Part shown: positions 18,726 through 27,847 of the stretch, piece by piece
Position numbering within the stretch: the stretch's first letter is position 1
Layout of the letters: each line of letters opens with the position of its first letter
From: Filibacter tadaridae
GTDB taxonomy: Bacteria; Bacillota; Bacilli; Bacillales_A; Planococcaceae
Assembly: GCF_900609045.1 (NCBI RefSeq)
Contig: NZ_UXAV01000044.1
Span: forward strand, 1-64,000
DNA: 64,000 nt
Direction of reading: 5' to 3'
Notes under the pieces: generated by a model
Database searches by the model: none
What the model saw: only the letters and a program-made list of their open reading frames with translations
What the model was told of the DNA's origin: nothing
Made by a program: the position numbers and the translations under genes

Positions 18726-19820
18726 TTATCTTTTTGAAAGAACACTTTTTTCATTTTGCAAGAATGTGCTACGTGTTTTAGCAACGCGCGCAATACGTTC
18801 TTCAGCCAACCGATCGGCTGCAACATATGTTGGGATGCCATCGCGTTTAGAAATTGCGAAAATTTTCTCGATTGTACCGTAGATACCTTCTACACGTTTA
18901 ATAGCGCGTTCACGGTTATAACCATCAAGTTCATCTGCTACGTTAATAACGCCACCTGAATTGATAACATAGTCTGGTGCGTAGACGATTCCAAGTTCAT
19001 GGATTTTGTCGCCGTGTGCAGGGTCTTTCAATTGGTTGTTCGCAGAACCTGCGATTACTTTCGCTTTCAATTGTGGAATTGTTTCATCATTGATAACAGC
19101 ACCAAGCGCACATGGAGCGAAAATATCCGCTTCTTGTGAGTAGATTTCATCGATACCAACCGCTTTTGCACCAAAGTCATCTACTGCACGCTGTACAGAT
19201 TCTTTGTTAATATCCGTAACAATCAGTTTTGCGCCTTCTTCATGTAGATGTTTGCATAGTGTGTAGGCAACGTTACCAACGCCTTGAACTGCAATGACTT
19301 TACCTTCAAGAGAATCAGTACCGAAAGCTTCTTTTGCCGCAGCTTTCATCCCTACATAAATGCCGTAAGCAGTGATAGGTGATGGATTGCCTGAAGAACC
19401 AAATTCAGCTGATACCCCAGTTACATAATTTGTTTCTAGGTGAATCAAGTCCATATCTTCTTCTGTTGTACCCACATCTTCAGCAGTTATGTAGCGACCG
19501 TTCAAACCTTCAATAAAGCGACCGAAAGCGCGGAACATTTCATCGTTTTTATCTGTTTTAGGGTTACCGATGATGACAGTTTTTCCACCGCCAAGGTTTA
19601 AGCCCGCAGCAGCATTTTTGTAAGTCATTCCTTTGGCAAGACGAAGTGCATCTTCTAGCGCATCTTCTTCACTTGCATATGTCCACATGCGTGTTCCACC
19701 AAGTGCTGGGCCAAGCGTTGTATCATGAATTGCGATGATTGCTTTTAGACCTGAATTTTTGTCCTGGCAAAGTACGATTTGTTCATAATCAGCAGATTCC
19801 ATATATTTGAATAGTTCCAT
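18726..19820 (-). CDS. bcd: Leucine dehydrogenase
   Basis: An NAD-dependent leucine/valine/isoleucine dehydrogenase of 364 residues, the usual length. It shows the catalytic segment [18 protein letters not shown] (Lys), the substrate block GGTRMW, and the Rossmann motif [12 protein letters not shown]. The chosen start, [14 protein letters not shown], follows AGGAGG by nine bases. A frame extending ten codons further upstream lacks a ribosome binding site. It removes the amino group so that BkdAA/AB can act. The gap to ptb is 56 bp. Confidence 0.95.
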   Translation of the reverse strand: MELFKYMESADYEQIVLCQDKNSGLKAIIAIHDTTLGPALGGTRMWTYASEEDALEDALRLAKGMTYKNAAAGLNLGGGKTVIIGNPKTDKNDEMFRAFGRFIEGLNGRYITAEDVGTTEEDMDLIHLETNYVTGVSAEFGSSGNPSPITAYGIYVGMKAAAKEAFGTDSLEGKVIAVQGVGNVAYTLCKHLHEEGAKLIVTDINKESVQRAVDDFGAKAVGIDEIYSQEADIFAPCALGAVINDETIPQLKAKVIAGSANNQLKDPAHGDKIHELGIVYAPDYVINSGGVINVADELDGYNRERAIKRVEGIYGTIEKIFAISKRDGIPTYVAADRLAEERIARVAKTRSTFLQNEKSVLSKR

Positions 19821-19876
19821 TGTTGTATTCCTCCTAGGGGTTATGTTCAATTTTGACTTTCATGATTACTTCAATT

Positions 19877-20785
19877 TCATTTTCTTATAGATAGAATAGC
19901 AAGTGCTAACGAATACAATTTACTTTCGGCACTGTCCGCTCTTGAAGTAAGAACAATTGGCGCTTTAGAACCTTGAACGATGGCACCGACTTTTGCATTC
20001 GCAAAATACATAAGTGATTTGTACAAAATATTGCCCGCTTCGATGTTCGGAACGACAAGCACATCCGCCTTACCCGCCGTTATGCTTGTGATACCCTTTT
20101 GTGCAGCGGATTTTGTAGAAATTGCATTATCCAGTGCAAGCGGGCCATCGACAATACAATCCGTAAGTTGTCCACGCTGATTCATTGCAACAAGTGAAGC
20201 AGCATCGATTGTGGGTGCCATAGCAGAATTCACTGTTTCCACCGCTGCAAGGGGCGCAACAATTGGCGTAGGTACACCACAGGCATGAGCGGTCGCGACA
20301 GCATTACGTATGATCTGCGCTTTTGCATCAAGGTCAGGAGCAATATTCATCGCAGCATCCGTGATGAAAAGCAGCCTATCAAACCCGGGGACTTCAAATG
20401 CAGCGACATGGGAAAGTATTTTTCCTGTTCGAAGACCATATTCACTATTTAAAACGGCTTTCAATATAACGGATGTCGGTAAGTTCCCTTTCATCAACAC
20501 TTGCGCTTGCCCGCTTGAAACCGCTTTCACAGCATTGGACGCAGAGTCTACTTGACTGGAAGAATGATAGATTCGTACGTTTTCTTCACCAGCAAGATGT
20601 GGGAATTGCTTTTCGATTAGTTCAACCAGAAGTGTTTCATCGTCAAACAAGATAAATGAGGCGATACCTTTGGCAATCGAATTGCTGATTGCTTCAAGTA
20701 CTTCAACATCGCCAGCTGATGCGACAGCGACAACTGGATTAAGTTCAAGTGCAGCCTTCTCAATAAGTGAATCGAGTGTAGCCAT
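19877..20785 (-). CDS. ptb: Phosphate butyryl/acyltransferase
   Basis: A 302-residue phosphate acyltransferase family member, acting on acyl-CoA plus phosphate. Conserved blocks are QVLMKGNLPTSVILKAVLN, LSHVAAFEVPG, FITDAAMNIAPDLDAKAQII and ADVLVVPNIEAGNILYKSL. It starts with MATLDSLIEKAALE behind AAAGGAGGAAGA. It begins only 24 bp after the stop of bkdR, so it is likely co-transcribed with bkdR. In Bacillus subtilis a separate sigma-54 promoter occupies this position. Confidence 0.95.
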   Translation of the reverse strand: MATLDSLIEKAALELNPVVAVASAGDVEVLEAISNSIAKGIASFILFDDETLLVELIEKQFPHLAGEENVRIYHSSSQVDSASNAVKAVSSGQAQVLMKGNLPTSVILKAVLNSEYGLRTGKILSHVAAFEVPGFDRLLFITDAAMNIAPDLDAKAQIIRNAVATAHACGVPTPIVAPLAAVETVNSAMAPTIDAASLVAMNQRGQLTDCIVDGPLALDNAISTKSAAQKGITSITAGKADVLVVPNIEAGNILYKSLMYFANAKVGAIVQGSKAPIVLTSRADSAESKLYSLALAILSIRK

Positions 20786-20809
20786 TGTTCTTCCTCCTTT
20801 ACTGAACCG

Positions 20810-22849
20810 TTAGATGAGACTAAATTTCTCAAGTTTATAATAAAGGGATCGAAGCGAAATACCTAGCCTTGTAGCTGTTAATGATTTATTTCCTTTGTTT
20901 TCTCGTAGTGCTGTTTCAAGAATCGTCTTTTCGTGCCCATCCATAATAGATGCTAACGTGCTTTTTTCCGGAAGAATCTGTTCTTCAGCTTCGTTTCCAT
21001 CCGAATACAGAGATTTTATAATGTCTTCCAGTCCAAGAACCATTTCACTTGATCCCATATAAATCATGGCGCGACTGATTACATTTTCAAGTTCGCGTAC
21101 ATTTCCCGCCCATTCATAATCCATAAGCCGATCCAATGCTTCGCGAGTGATTCTTTTCACATTCATACCGAACTCCTGATTCAATTTCACAAGTAAATGC
21201 TCGATTATAAAAGGAATATCTTTTTTCCGGGAACGGAGCGGTGTAATATGAATGGCTATCCGGTTTAAGAAGTAATACAATTCTTCGTTGAACCGTCCTT
21301 CGTTCATTGCTTTTTCTAATTTCTTGGAAGTTGCAGTGATAATACGGACGGATAACTGAATCGGTTGCGCACTCCCTATGTTATAAAGGATACCCTCTTT
21401 CAAAAAAACGAGCAGCTTTTCTTGAGAGTCTAATGGTAAATCCGTAATTTCATCAAGAAATAAAGTGCCTTGCTCCGATTCCTCAAGAAGTCCTTGTTTT
21501 CGCTGTCCACTTTGAGAAGTGCTTTCGACACTACCAAATAGCGTAGTTTCCAATCTGTTAGGATCCATAGCAGCACAATTAACACGGATGAACTTATTGA
21601 AACGTCTTTCACTGGAACTGTGAATGGCATGTGCGAAAAGCTCTTTCCCCACCCCCGTTTCTCCTCGTAAAAGGACGGGTAAATTAGATTTCGCGGCAAG
21701 CTTCGCCTGATCAACCGCAATTTCAATATCAGGGGAAACTCCGAAAATATCATCAAACGTATAGGTCGATTCAAGTTTACGGATAATCGTACGTGCTTGG
21801 TCAAGCTCTTTCATCAGGTTTCGCATCTCAGTTATGTCATGAATGACACCAACGCTTCCTTTCACCTGATGATCGACAATAATTGGTGCGACATTAACGA
21901 TTACTTCCCGGTTGTTCTCACCAATCCGCATATTCACACCACGAACTGGCTTCCGCGATTTCAACACTTGCATATGAATGCTTTCACCTTCAGAAATGTC
22001 CGCATTTGCAGGTTTGCCAATCACTTCATTTTCGGTAAGTCCTGTGATTCGAGTATAGGCGGGATTCACCAAAATCCCGTTGCCCATGTCGTCGACCACC
22101 GAAATCGCATCATCACTTGAATGGATTATCGCCTCAAGCATTGTCTTCACTTTGTTTAAATCTGTAATTTCTTCGGCAAGCGCAAGAACACCTGTAATAT
22201 CTTTAAATACAGCGAATGCACCGACTATATTGCCTACATGATCGAACAGCGGATAGCGGGATGTTACAATTTCCATTCCGTTACCTAAGATGAGTTCTCG
22301 ATTGAGTTCCTGTTTTCTAGCTAAGAACACGCGTGGTAGCTCAGTTGAGGGAATGACCTCGGTAATGGGTTTGCCAATTGCCTCAGTAATGGGTACTCCT
22401 GTCATTCTCGAAGCGCTTTTGTTGAAGAAATTAACATTCCCCTCATGATTAATACCAATCATGCCTTCTTCGACCGAATCAAAAATCATCCGCTGTTTAT
22501 GCATTTCAACACGAATCCGCTTAATGTATGTATCATTCTCCTTCAAAAGCTTTACAAGGAGATTTGCAACAGATCCGGGTATAAGCAGCGTGTGATTAGG
22601 TCTTGCAGCAAGCAATTCGGCAAATACCGATTCCTTGCCAGTTACATCAAAAATGATATGAACATCTGTTGTTAAATAATTTTTCCAGTCTATGCCGTAA
22701 GCAATCCCGATTTCTTTTGCATGGATGATTCCGGGAGCTTCTTCATCTGTATCGATGATAGCCAACACATTCATGAAATCTAAGTTTTGGAGAAGGTCCA
22801 GTAAGATAGAACCGCCTGTCCCTGCTCCCACAATGAGAACATTTTGCAA
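20810..22849 (-). CDS. bkdR: BkdR-type enhancer-binding transcriptional regulator with altered AAA+ loop
   Basis: A 679-residue regulator. It has an N-terminal Rossmann-like domain (VLIVGAGTGGSILLDLL), two PAS domains (about 115-220 and 235-345), and an AAA+ domain with Walker A GETGVGKELFAHAIH and Walker B GTLFLDEITDLPLDSQE. The C-terminal Fis-type helix-turn-helix includes NKGNKSLTATRLGISLRSL. The usual GAFTGA loop that touches sigma-54 is missing. After LFG comes SVESTSQSGQRKQGLLEE, two residues shorter than usual and with no GAFTGA. The start is a TTG with GAGGAGA upstream. It probably senses a branched-chain metabolite and controls the bkd genes, but its mode of activation may differ from the sigma-54 type. 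Confidence 0.9.
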   Translation of the reverse strand: MQNVLIVGAGTGGSILLDLLQNLDFMNVLAIIDTDEEAPGIIHAKEIGIAYGIDWKNYLTTDVHIIFDVTGKESVFAELLAARPNHTLLIPGSVANLLVKLLKENDTYIKRIRVEMHKQRMIFDSVEEGMIGINHEGNVNFFNKSASRMTGVPITEAIGKPITEVIPSTELPRVFLARKQELNRELILGNGMEIVTSRYPLFDHVGNIVGAFAVFKDITGVLALAEEITDLNKVKTMLEAIIHSSDDAISVVDDMGNGILVNPAYTRITGLTENEVIGKPANADISEGESIHMQVLKSRKPVRGVNMRIGENNREVIVNVAPIIVDHQVKGSVGVIHDITEMRNLMKELDQARTIIRKLESTYTFDDIFGVSPDIEIAVDQAKLAAKSNLPVLLRGETGVGKELFAHAIHSSSERRFNKFIRVNCAAMDPNRLETTLFGSVESTSQSGQRKQGLLEESEQGTLFLDEITDLPLDSQEKLLVFLKEGILYNIGSAQPIQLSVRIITATSKKLEKAMNEGRFNEELYYFLNRIAIHITPLRSRKKDIPFIIEHLLVKLNQEFGMNVKRITREALDRLMDYEWAGNVRELENVISRAMIYMGSSEMVLGLEDIIKSLYSDGNEAEEQILPEKSTLASIMDGHEKTILETALRENKGNKSLTATRLGISLRSLYYKLEKFSLI

Positions 22850-22923
22850 TGATATTCATTCTCCTCTTTTGGATAATGCAATCTTTTGCAATAACAACTT
22901 AATCATACATCATTGCAGTCATC

Positions 22924-22951
22924 TTGACAATATAACTGAAGCAGGTAAAAT
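22924..22951 (+). promoter_or_regulatory. Sigma-A promoter of the DUF2627 gene
   Basis: TTGACA (22924-22929) and TAAAAT (22946-22951) are separated by 16 bp and lie 25 bp upstream of the start codon of the small membrane protein gene. Confidence 0.6.
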
Positions 22952-22976
22952 AATATTCAGTAAGGAGTTGTTTGAT

Positions 22977-23210
22977 ATGGCCCGTCTCGCGGCTTTCATC
23001 GTTCTGCTGATTCCTGGAATCGCTGCAGCACTTGGCATAAAACTTATGCGCGATGCCATTTTCGGAGTATTATTTAATCCGTTTCCATACATATGGGTTC
23101 AGTTTTTCATCGGTCTACTCTTGTTCATCGCAGGGCTTTGGTTCTTTGCCGGATTTTTACTGCGTCGTGATCGAAGAAAAGGGCGCGTGCAAGCACGGAG
23201 AAAAAACTAA
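22977..23210 (+). CDS. yqzF: DUF2627 family small membrane protein
   Basis: A 77-residue protein with two membrane helices (AAFIVLLIPGIAAALGIKLM and VQFFIGLLLFIAGLWFFAGF) and a strongly basic tail. It fits the DUF2627/YqzF family that sits next to bkdR in Bacillales. The start ATG at 22977 follows AAGGAG by eight bases. The open frame extends much further upstream, but without a ribosome binding site. It is convergent with the phosphodiesterase gene and shares a terminator with it. Function unknown. Confidence 0.85.
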   Translation: MARLAAFIVLLIPGIAAALGIKLMRDAIFGVLFNPFPYIWVQFFIGLLLFIAGLWFFAGFLLRRDRRKGRVQARRKN

Positions 23211-23212
23211 CA

Positions 23213-23244
23213 AAAGACCAAGACAATTAGCTGTCTTGGTCTTT
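23213..23244. terminator. Bidirectional terminator, overlapping the 3' end of the phosphodiesterase gene
   Basis: The arms AAAGACCAAGACA (23213-23225) and TGTCTTGGTCTTT (23232-23244) are perfectly complementary around a 6-base loop, with T-runs on both sides. One arm and the loop encode the last codons and stop of the minus-strand gene. Confidence 0.9.
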
Positions 23245-23955
23245 TTCTCTGTCTTCGAAACGGTTTGGATAATCAGTGATCCAACCGTCAATGAACGGAG
23301 GCGGATTGAAAGTGATTGCTTCTTTTCCCGTTACCGCGTACACGCGGACTATTTTGCCTGATTCAATAAGTTTACTTTGAAAGGGTTCAACTAGTAACTT
23401 TTTATGCAGATGAAAACCATCAGCACATGAATACTGCTCAAGATGTTCCCAATCAGTACTTTTTTTGCGGACTAACAAAGCTGTTTCCATTTCGGGATTG
23501 CACTCTTTCACTTTCTCGAGTAGATGGTAATCGAATGAAGAGATATGTACATTTTTTAAGCGAGAAATACTAGAGAGTATATCGACAACAGATTCAGGCC
23601 GATCAGAAACTGTCTCTTTCAATTCAACATTGAGAGCCATCCCATATTCTTCACAAAATAATACAACTTCGTTTAATAACGGAATACTGTGTCCTTTGAA
23701 CAATCGACTATACTTTTTACCGATGCGAACTGTAGACATTTCCACGCCCGTCATTTCTGCAATATTCATCCGCAAACCAGCCACTCTATTCAAATCGGGA
23801 TCATGAATTACATAACTGATGCCATCTTCAGTTACTTGTACATCTATTTCAATACCATCCGCACCTTGTTCGTAAGCCTTTATAAACGCTTGCATTGTAT
23901 TTTCAAAATAAGCAGCCGATGCACCACGATGTGCGTAAACAGGTAGTTTAGACAT
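23227..23955 (-). CDS. ugpQ: Glycerophosphodiester phosphodiesterase
   Basis: A 242-residue GDPD-family enzyme that hydrolyses glycerophosphodiesters to glycerol-3-phosphate and an alcohol. The catalytic blocks are AHRGASAAYFENT near the N terminus and GADGIEIDVQVTEDG followed by YVIHD. The later metal-binding strand is ALNVELKE. No signal peptide is visible, so it is cytoplasmic. It overlaps the end of the FapA-like gene by 8 bp. Bacillus has a homologue (yqiK) in the same neighbourhood. Confidence 0.92.
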   Translation of the reverse strand: MSKLPVYAHRGASAAYFENTMQAFIKAYEQGADGIEIDVQVTEDGISYVIHDPDLNRVAGLRMNIAEMTGVEMSTVRIGKKYSRLFKGHSIPLLNEVVLFCEEYGMALNVELKETVSDRPESVVDILSSISRLKNVHISSFDYHLLEKVKECNPEMETALLVRKKSTDWEHLEQYSCADGFHLHKKLLVEPFQSKLIESGKIVRVYAVTGKEAITFNPPPFIDGWITDYPNRFEDREKDQDS

Positions 23956-25510
23956 TCAGTACATCATCCACAATCCTGAATAGCCCTCTTGCTGTTTGCT
24001 GAAGAGTAGTTGACCTACTGCCGATTTGAATAATTGTCCCCGGATACGCCTCTTTCGTTACTTCGATTTGCGGCGGTTTTGCACTTTTAATTTCCATTAG
24101 CTTCAGTTGAATATCCCTATCAAGCTCCATAATCATTTCATTGCTTATTTCAATTGTTTCCATTATCTTCGCGTATGCTTCTTCTTGTTGACTGGTACCT
24201 CCAACCGCGTCTTTATCGAATTGAGACGTATGTTGTTCCAATTTCTCCACGACATTTTGCCTCTCCTTTAATTCTTTAGCCATTTCTTGAATTTCTAGAT
24301 ATAGCGCATCTTTATCGGTTCCCTTTGCACAAAGATTGGTCATACGTTCGTGACTGTTTCCGGCAATCGCACTCTCTATGCTAACTACTACCTCAATTCG
24401 CCCGCCGATGATCTTTCCTGCATGTTTATCAACAAATACATTAGTTGCGATTATATCAGTGCCAAGAAGGTACAGACCCACATGTATATCTTCGCCATAC
24501 AATTTACAGTTATTTGCATGTTTAATAAAAATGTCACCTTGCGCCTCGACGATTGTCGTGTTTCCGCCAAAAATGCCGCCCTTTATATAAATATCGCCCT
24601 CTTTAGATTGAAGCATTTTAGCATTTGTAATCCCTTCACTACCTTCAACAGCGATGTCCCCACTTGCAACGACGGAATAGCCTGCGAGGACCGTGCCATA
24701 AATCGTCACAGCACCTTCAAACGTAATAGATCCGGTTTCCGGTCCAACATCTCCATTAATCACTAAGTGTTTTACAACGCTTAGGACCCCTTCTTTATAT
24801 ACGAGAGCACCATCATGTGCTGCACGGAGTACAATTTTATCTAATTCCTGTTCTTCAATAACTGATTTACGGTCATAGACTAGGCGAACATCATCTCCAG
24901 CTACAGCTGGAACTCTATTTCCGTACACATCAGAACCATCAATTCCGGCTTGTGAAGGGATTTTCTCACCAAGCCAATCCCCCTGTTTCACCTGCGTGAC
25001 AAAGTTCATTTCATAATGATTTGCGGAGCCATCTTCTTGTATAACTGGTTTGCGTTCAGGAATCACGATATACGTAATTTCTGCATCCACCCCTTTTTGT
25101 GGGGTACTTCCTAGAGCTGCAATGATTGGCTCACCGGGTGTGTATTCGTTATTTTTAATCGGGATCCTTCCATAACTGACACCTGTTTCATGTAATACTA
25201 ATTCCGCTTGTTCTAGAATAGACTTTCTATTTTCTTCAAACTCATCTTTTGTGGTATTAATAAACAATTGGGCCATCATACCGTCTGCTGATACCATGAC
25301 CTCGATTCTTGGTACCCATGTTCCAATGATATGATTCTCGTCTAAACCGGCAAGCGCCTTCGTTAAGATGGGAAATGAACTAATCTTTAGGCGGGGATAA
25401 GCCCTGGTGATTAAATTGAATGATTTTAGTGGGAAACCAATCTTTTTTGAATGAAGTATCACGTTGTTTTCCTGAATAAAAATGTCGAAAAAGTCATTCT
25501 GGATGAGCAA
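23948..25510 (-). CDS. FapA/DUF342-family protein
   Basis: A 520-residue DUF342 protein. The N-terminal domain has no clear catalytic motif. The middle (about 230-390) is a repetitive right-handed beta-helix with repeated G-x-I/V and D-I-x-I/V steps, such as GDIAVEGSEG, GDIYIKGGIFGG and GDIFIKHANN. The C-terminal coiled coil spans about 400-480 and a small domain ends the chain. Family members carry names from flagellar assembly and cell-envelope polymers, but their role is not established. The start is TTG, preceded by AGGTGAT. It lies between spo0A and ugpQ and overlaps ugpQ by 8 bp. Confidence 0.8.
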   Translation of the reverse strand: MLIQNDFFDIFIQENNVILHSKKIGFPLKSFNLITRAYPRLKISSFPILTKALAGLDENHIIGTWVPRIEVMVSADGMMAQLFINTTKDEFEENRKSILEQAELVLHETGVSYGRIPIKNNEYTPGEPIIAALGSTPQKGVDAEITYIVIPERKPVIQEDGSANHYEMNFVTQVKQGDWLGEKIPSQAGIDGSDVYGNRVPAVAGDDVRLVYDRKSVIEEQELDKIVLRAAHDGALVYKEGVLSVVKHLVINGDVGPETGSITFEGAVTIYGTVLAGYSVVASGDIAVEGSEGITNAKMLQSKEGDIYIKGGIFGGNTTIVEAQGDIFIKHANNCKLYGEDIHVGLYLLGTDIIATNVFVDKHAGKIIGGRIEVVVSIESAIAGNSHERMTNLCAKGTDKDALYLEIQEMAKELKERQNVVEKLEQHTSQFDKDAVGGTSQQEEAYAKIMETIEISNEMIMELDRDIQLKLMEIKSAKPPQIEVTKEAYPGTIIQIGSRSTTLQQTARGLFRIVDDVLNV

Positions 25511-25621
25511 TAGTTATCACCTTACCTCTCTTCTCTATTATAAGACAATCCATCCTGATTAGTTAGGCGATTCGATAAGTTCTGTCTCAAATTAACAATT
25601 TCACTTTCAACTCAAAAAGGT

Positions 25622-25669
25622 AAAAATACCCTTCGCACGACTATCCTAATTGCGCGAAAGGTATTTTTT
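25622..25669 (-). terminator. Terminator of spo0A
   Basis: The arms AAAAATACCCTTCGC (from 25622) and GCGCGAAAGGTATTTTTT (to 25669) pair with small mismatches across a loop, directly after the spo0A stop, with a T-run on the minus strand. Confidence 0.8.
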
Positions 25670-25690
25670 GTATTCAAAACCTATTCTAAT

Positions 25691-26488
25691 TTAACTAGCC
25701 ATATGCTCAAGGCGTAATTTATCTGCAATCATTGCGATGAATTCACTGTTCGTTGGTTTGCTTTTTAAATGGTGGACCGTATAGCCGAACATTTTAGAAA
25801 TCACATCATAATTCCCTCTATTCCATGCAACTTCAATTGCATGACGTATGGCACGTTCAACGCGCGATGGAGTTGTATTATATTTCTTTGCAATCTCAGG
25901 ATAGAGAACCTTTGTTACAGATCCAAGGAGGTCGACATCGGTATACACCATTTGAATTGCCTCTCTCAAGAAAGCGTAGCCTTTAATATGCGCAGGTACC
26001 CCGATCTCTTTAATAATTGAAGTAATCGTTGTATCAAGGACTTTTTGACTTATAATACCAGGTTCAGCTATCATCACCGAATCTTGATGACTGTTCGATT
26101 TGGCTGGTTTCAAAGTACCGGCTACTTGGAAAATCTGATTAGCCAACCGATCAAATTCAAATGGCTTTAACATGAAATAAGAAGCGCCAAGACTTGCAGC
26201 TTGAGTCATTACATCTTCTTGACCAAAAGCTGTCAGCATAATTATATGCAAGTTCGTATTTTCGTCATTACTCGTAAGCGTCTCAAGTACTGCAATTCCA
26301 TCAAGATGCGGCATGATAATATCTAATAGAAGAACATCCGGCTTTTTTTCCTCCAACATCGATAAGCAGACCTTACCATTATGTGCAGTCCAAAGAATTT
26401 CAATCTCAGTGTGTTGTTCAAAATAAGCCACCATTGTTTTCACAAGTTCTTTATTATCGTCAGCAATCGCTATTTTCAATTTCCCCAT
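25691..26488 (-). CDS. spo0A: Sporulation master response regulator Spo0A
   Basis: A 265-residue protein, the normal length. The receiver domain (1-125) has the acidic pocket in [11 protein letters not shown], the phosphorylated Asp in [14 protein letters not shown], and the Thr and Lys positions in MLTAFGQ and [10 protein letters not shown]. The C-terminal DNA-binding domain includes [21 protein letters not shown], the Spo0A recognition helix region. The start [11 protein letters not shown] is chosen because AAGGGGG precedes it by about nine bases. A longer frame begins 29 codons upstream without support. It is controlled by a sigma-H-like promoter and 0A boxes, which indicates autoregulation. 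Confidence 0.97.
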   Translation of the reverse strand: MGKLKIAIADDNKELVKTMVAYFEQHTEIEILWTAHNGKVCLSMLEEKKPDVLLLDIIMPHLDGIAVLETLTSNDENTNLHIIMLTAFGQEDVMTQAASLGASYFMLKPFEFDRLANQIFQVAGTLKPAKSNSHQDSVMIAEPGIISQKVLDTTITSIIKEIGVPAHIKGYAFLREAIQMVYTDVDLLGSVTKVLYPEIAKKYNTTPSRVERAIRHAIEVAWNRGNYDVISKMFGYTVHHLKSKPTNSEFIAMIADKLRLEHMAS

Positions 26489-26564
26489 TCTCATTTCCCC
26501 CTTGGTTTTTATGTTAGTTATTATCTTCTTTACACGTAAAAGCACTCTTTCTCGCACTAATGAA

Positions 26565-26593
26565 AATTTCGACATTAAACATGATAACCCTTT
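26565..26593 (-). promoter_or_regulatory. Probable sigma-H promoter of spo0A
   Basis: On the minus strand AAAGGGTTA (plus 26585-26593) and GTCGAAATT (plus 26565-26573) each match the sigma-H elements RNAGGAWWW and RNNGAATWW at all but one position, with the expected 11-bp spacer. The -10 element overlaps an 0A box. Confidence 0.5.
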
Positions 26594-26675
26594 TTATAAA
26601 GCAGAAAATGAATCTTCAGACATATGATTTCATCCCATTTCGACAAATACCATTGATATCTTCAAACTTGTCGAA
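26568..26675. promoter_or_regulatory. Three Spo0A boxes upstream of spo0A
   Basis: Perfect TGTCGAA heptamers (0A box TGNCGAA) occur at 26568-26574 (minus), 26639-26645 (minus) and 26669-26675 (plus) within 108 bp. Autoregulation of spo0A by phosphorylated Spo0A is known in Bacillus subtilis, and the cluster fits that. Confidence 0.75.
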
Positions 26676-26708
26676 TCAGTTATCATAAGTTTACCATTAG
26701 ACAAAAAA

Positions 26709-26738
26709 AGAGCCAACCTAAAATTTCAGGTTGGCTCT
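26709..26738 (-). terminator. Terminator of spoIVB
   Basis: A perfect 11-bp stem, AGAGCCAACCT with AGGTTGGCTCT, has an 8-base loop. An A-run upstream on the plus strand (T-run on the minus strand) completes it just after the spoIVB stop. Confidence 0.9.
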
Positions 26739-26743
26739 CTTCC

Positions 26744-27712
26744 TCATTCTTCACCTTCACGCATCATTTCCAAAAAGAGAGCAGCTCCCTTTTCAGGTTC
26801 ATCGACAAACATATGCGTGACAGCGCCCGCAAACATGCCATCTTGGATAACAGGACTTCCACTCATTCCTTGCAGAATTCCCCCTGTCTTTTTAAGAAGG
26901 GCGGTATCTGTAAGGACAAAATGGAATTGATCTTTTTCAACCTTTGTAATTTCAATAGCAAAAGTTTCGACTTTCGTTCCTTTTATTGTCGTAAGAATTT
27001 CAGCTTTTCCTACTTTTACTTGGGTTGGGTGCATAATCTCAAGTGGTTCAGCTAACACTTTCTTATAAGCGCTGTTCCAAGTGCCGAAAATGCCGTAAAC
27101 ACTATTCGTTTGGATTGTTCCTAAGAAGTCTCCATCGTCTACAATTGTAGAGATTTTATAACCTGGAGAGCCCGGAGTACTCTTTTTAATTTGTCCAATT
27201 TCAGAAAGATGAATCGTTCCGTCTGTGAATAGGGGTGGTGATTTTAAAGCACTGTCGATAATTTGATGCCCGAGTGCTCCATAAATCCCTTTATCGGGAT
27301 CGACATACGTTAATGTGCCTGTCCCTTCTGTCCGATCTTTGAGGAATGGAATGAGACGTTTCATCGCTTCCCCATCTGCTTTGATACGACTTGAATCTCC
27401 ATTCCGCAACACCTGTAGTTCAATTTCCTTTTCGTCAGTCATCGTAGACAATGTTTTTTCAAAATCGGGTAATGTTTTAATCGATTTATCGCCTACTTGT
27501 TCAATCAGGTCACCTGCCTTTAACCAATTATCCTTGCTAATCATGACATCATTTGTTATAAACACGCCCGTTAACTCCATTTTAATGCCGATTGAATGAC
27601 CCATCGGGATTAAATAGTCGCTTTTTGCAAATGCTGGATTCACAATTAGCGGTGTAAAAAGAAACAAGATACAAAACGACACGACTAATTTAAATTGTCT
27701 ACTCCATTCCAT
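26744..27712 (-). CDS. spoIVB: SpoIVB serine peptidase, short form
   Basis: A forespore-secreted peptidase that triggers pro-sigma-K processing. Residues 8-29 form a signal peptide that ends in an AFA site. A PDZ domain (about 40-115) contains LKAGDLIEQVGDKSI. The peptidase domain shows the catalytic triad positions in YGALGHQII (His), LTDTALLKKTGG (Asp) and QGMSGSPVIQDG (Ser). At 322 residues it is about 100 shorter than the Bacillus subtilis protein. The missing part lies mainly between the membrane segment and the PDZ domain, with a shorter C terminus as well. The start has a strong AAGGAGGTGA. It sits in the normal order recN-spoIVB-spo0A. Confidence 0.92.
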   Translation of the reverse strand: MEWSRQFKLVVSFCILFLFTPLIVNPAFAKSDYLIPMGHSIGIKMELTGVFITNDVMISKDNWLKAGDLIEQVGDKSIKTLPDFEKTLSTMTDEKEIELQVLRNGDSSRIKADGEAMKRLIPFLKDRTEGTGTLTYVDPDKGIYGALGHQIIDSALKSPPLFTDGTIHLSEIGQIKKSTPGSPGYKISTIVDDGDFLGTIQTNSVYGIFGTWNSAYKKVLAEPLEIMHPTQVKVGKAEILTTIKGTKVETFAIEITKVEKDQFHFVLTDTALLKKTGGILQGMSGSPVIQDGMFAGAVTHMFVDEPEKGAALFLEMMREGEE

Positions 27713-27814
27713 ATTTCACCTCCTTACTTGTGATACTGTTGGTATGTCCGTTAAGAAGGATGTTATGAGAGGGTAAATAAAGCAAAAAAGAAAAACGGCT
27801 TGATAAACGTTGAA

Positions 27815-27842
27815 AAACGTACACAATTGACTATGTACGTTT
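27815..27842 (-). terminator. Terminator of recN
   Basis: The arms AAACGTAC (27815-27822) and GTACGTTT (27835-27842) flank a 12-base loop. The minus strand continues into TTTTTCA. It lies immediately after the recN stop. Confidence 0.75.
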
Positions 27843-27847
27843 GTTTT

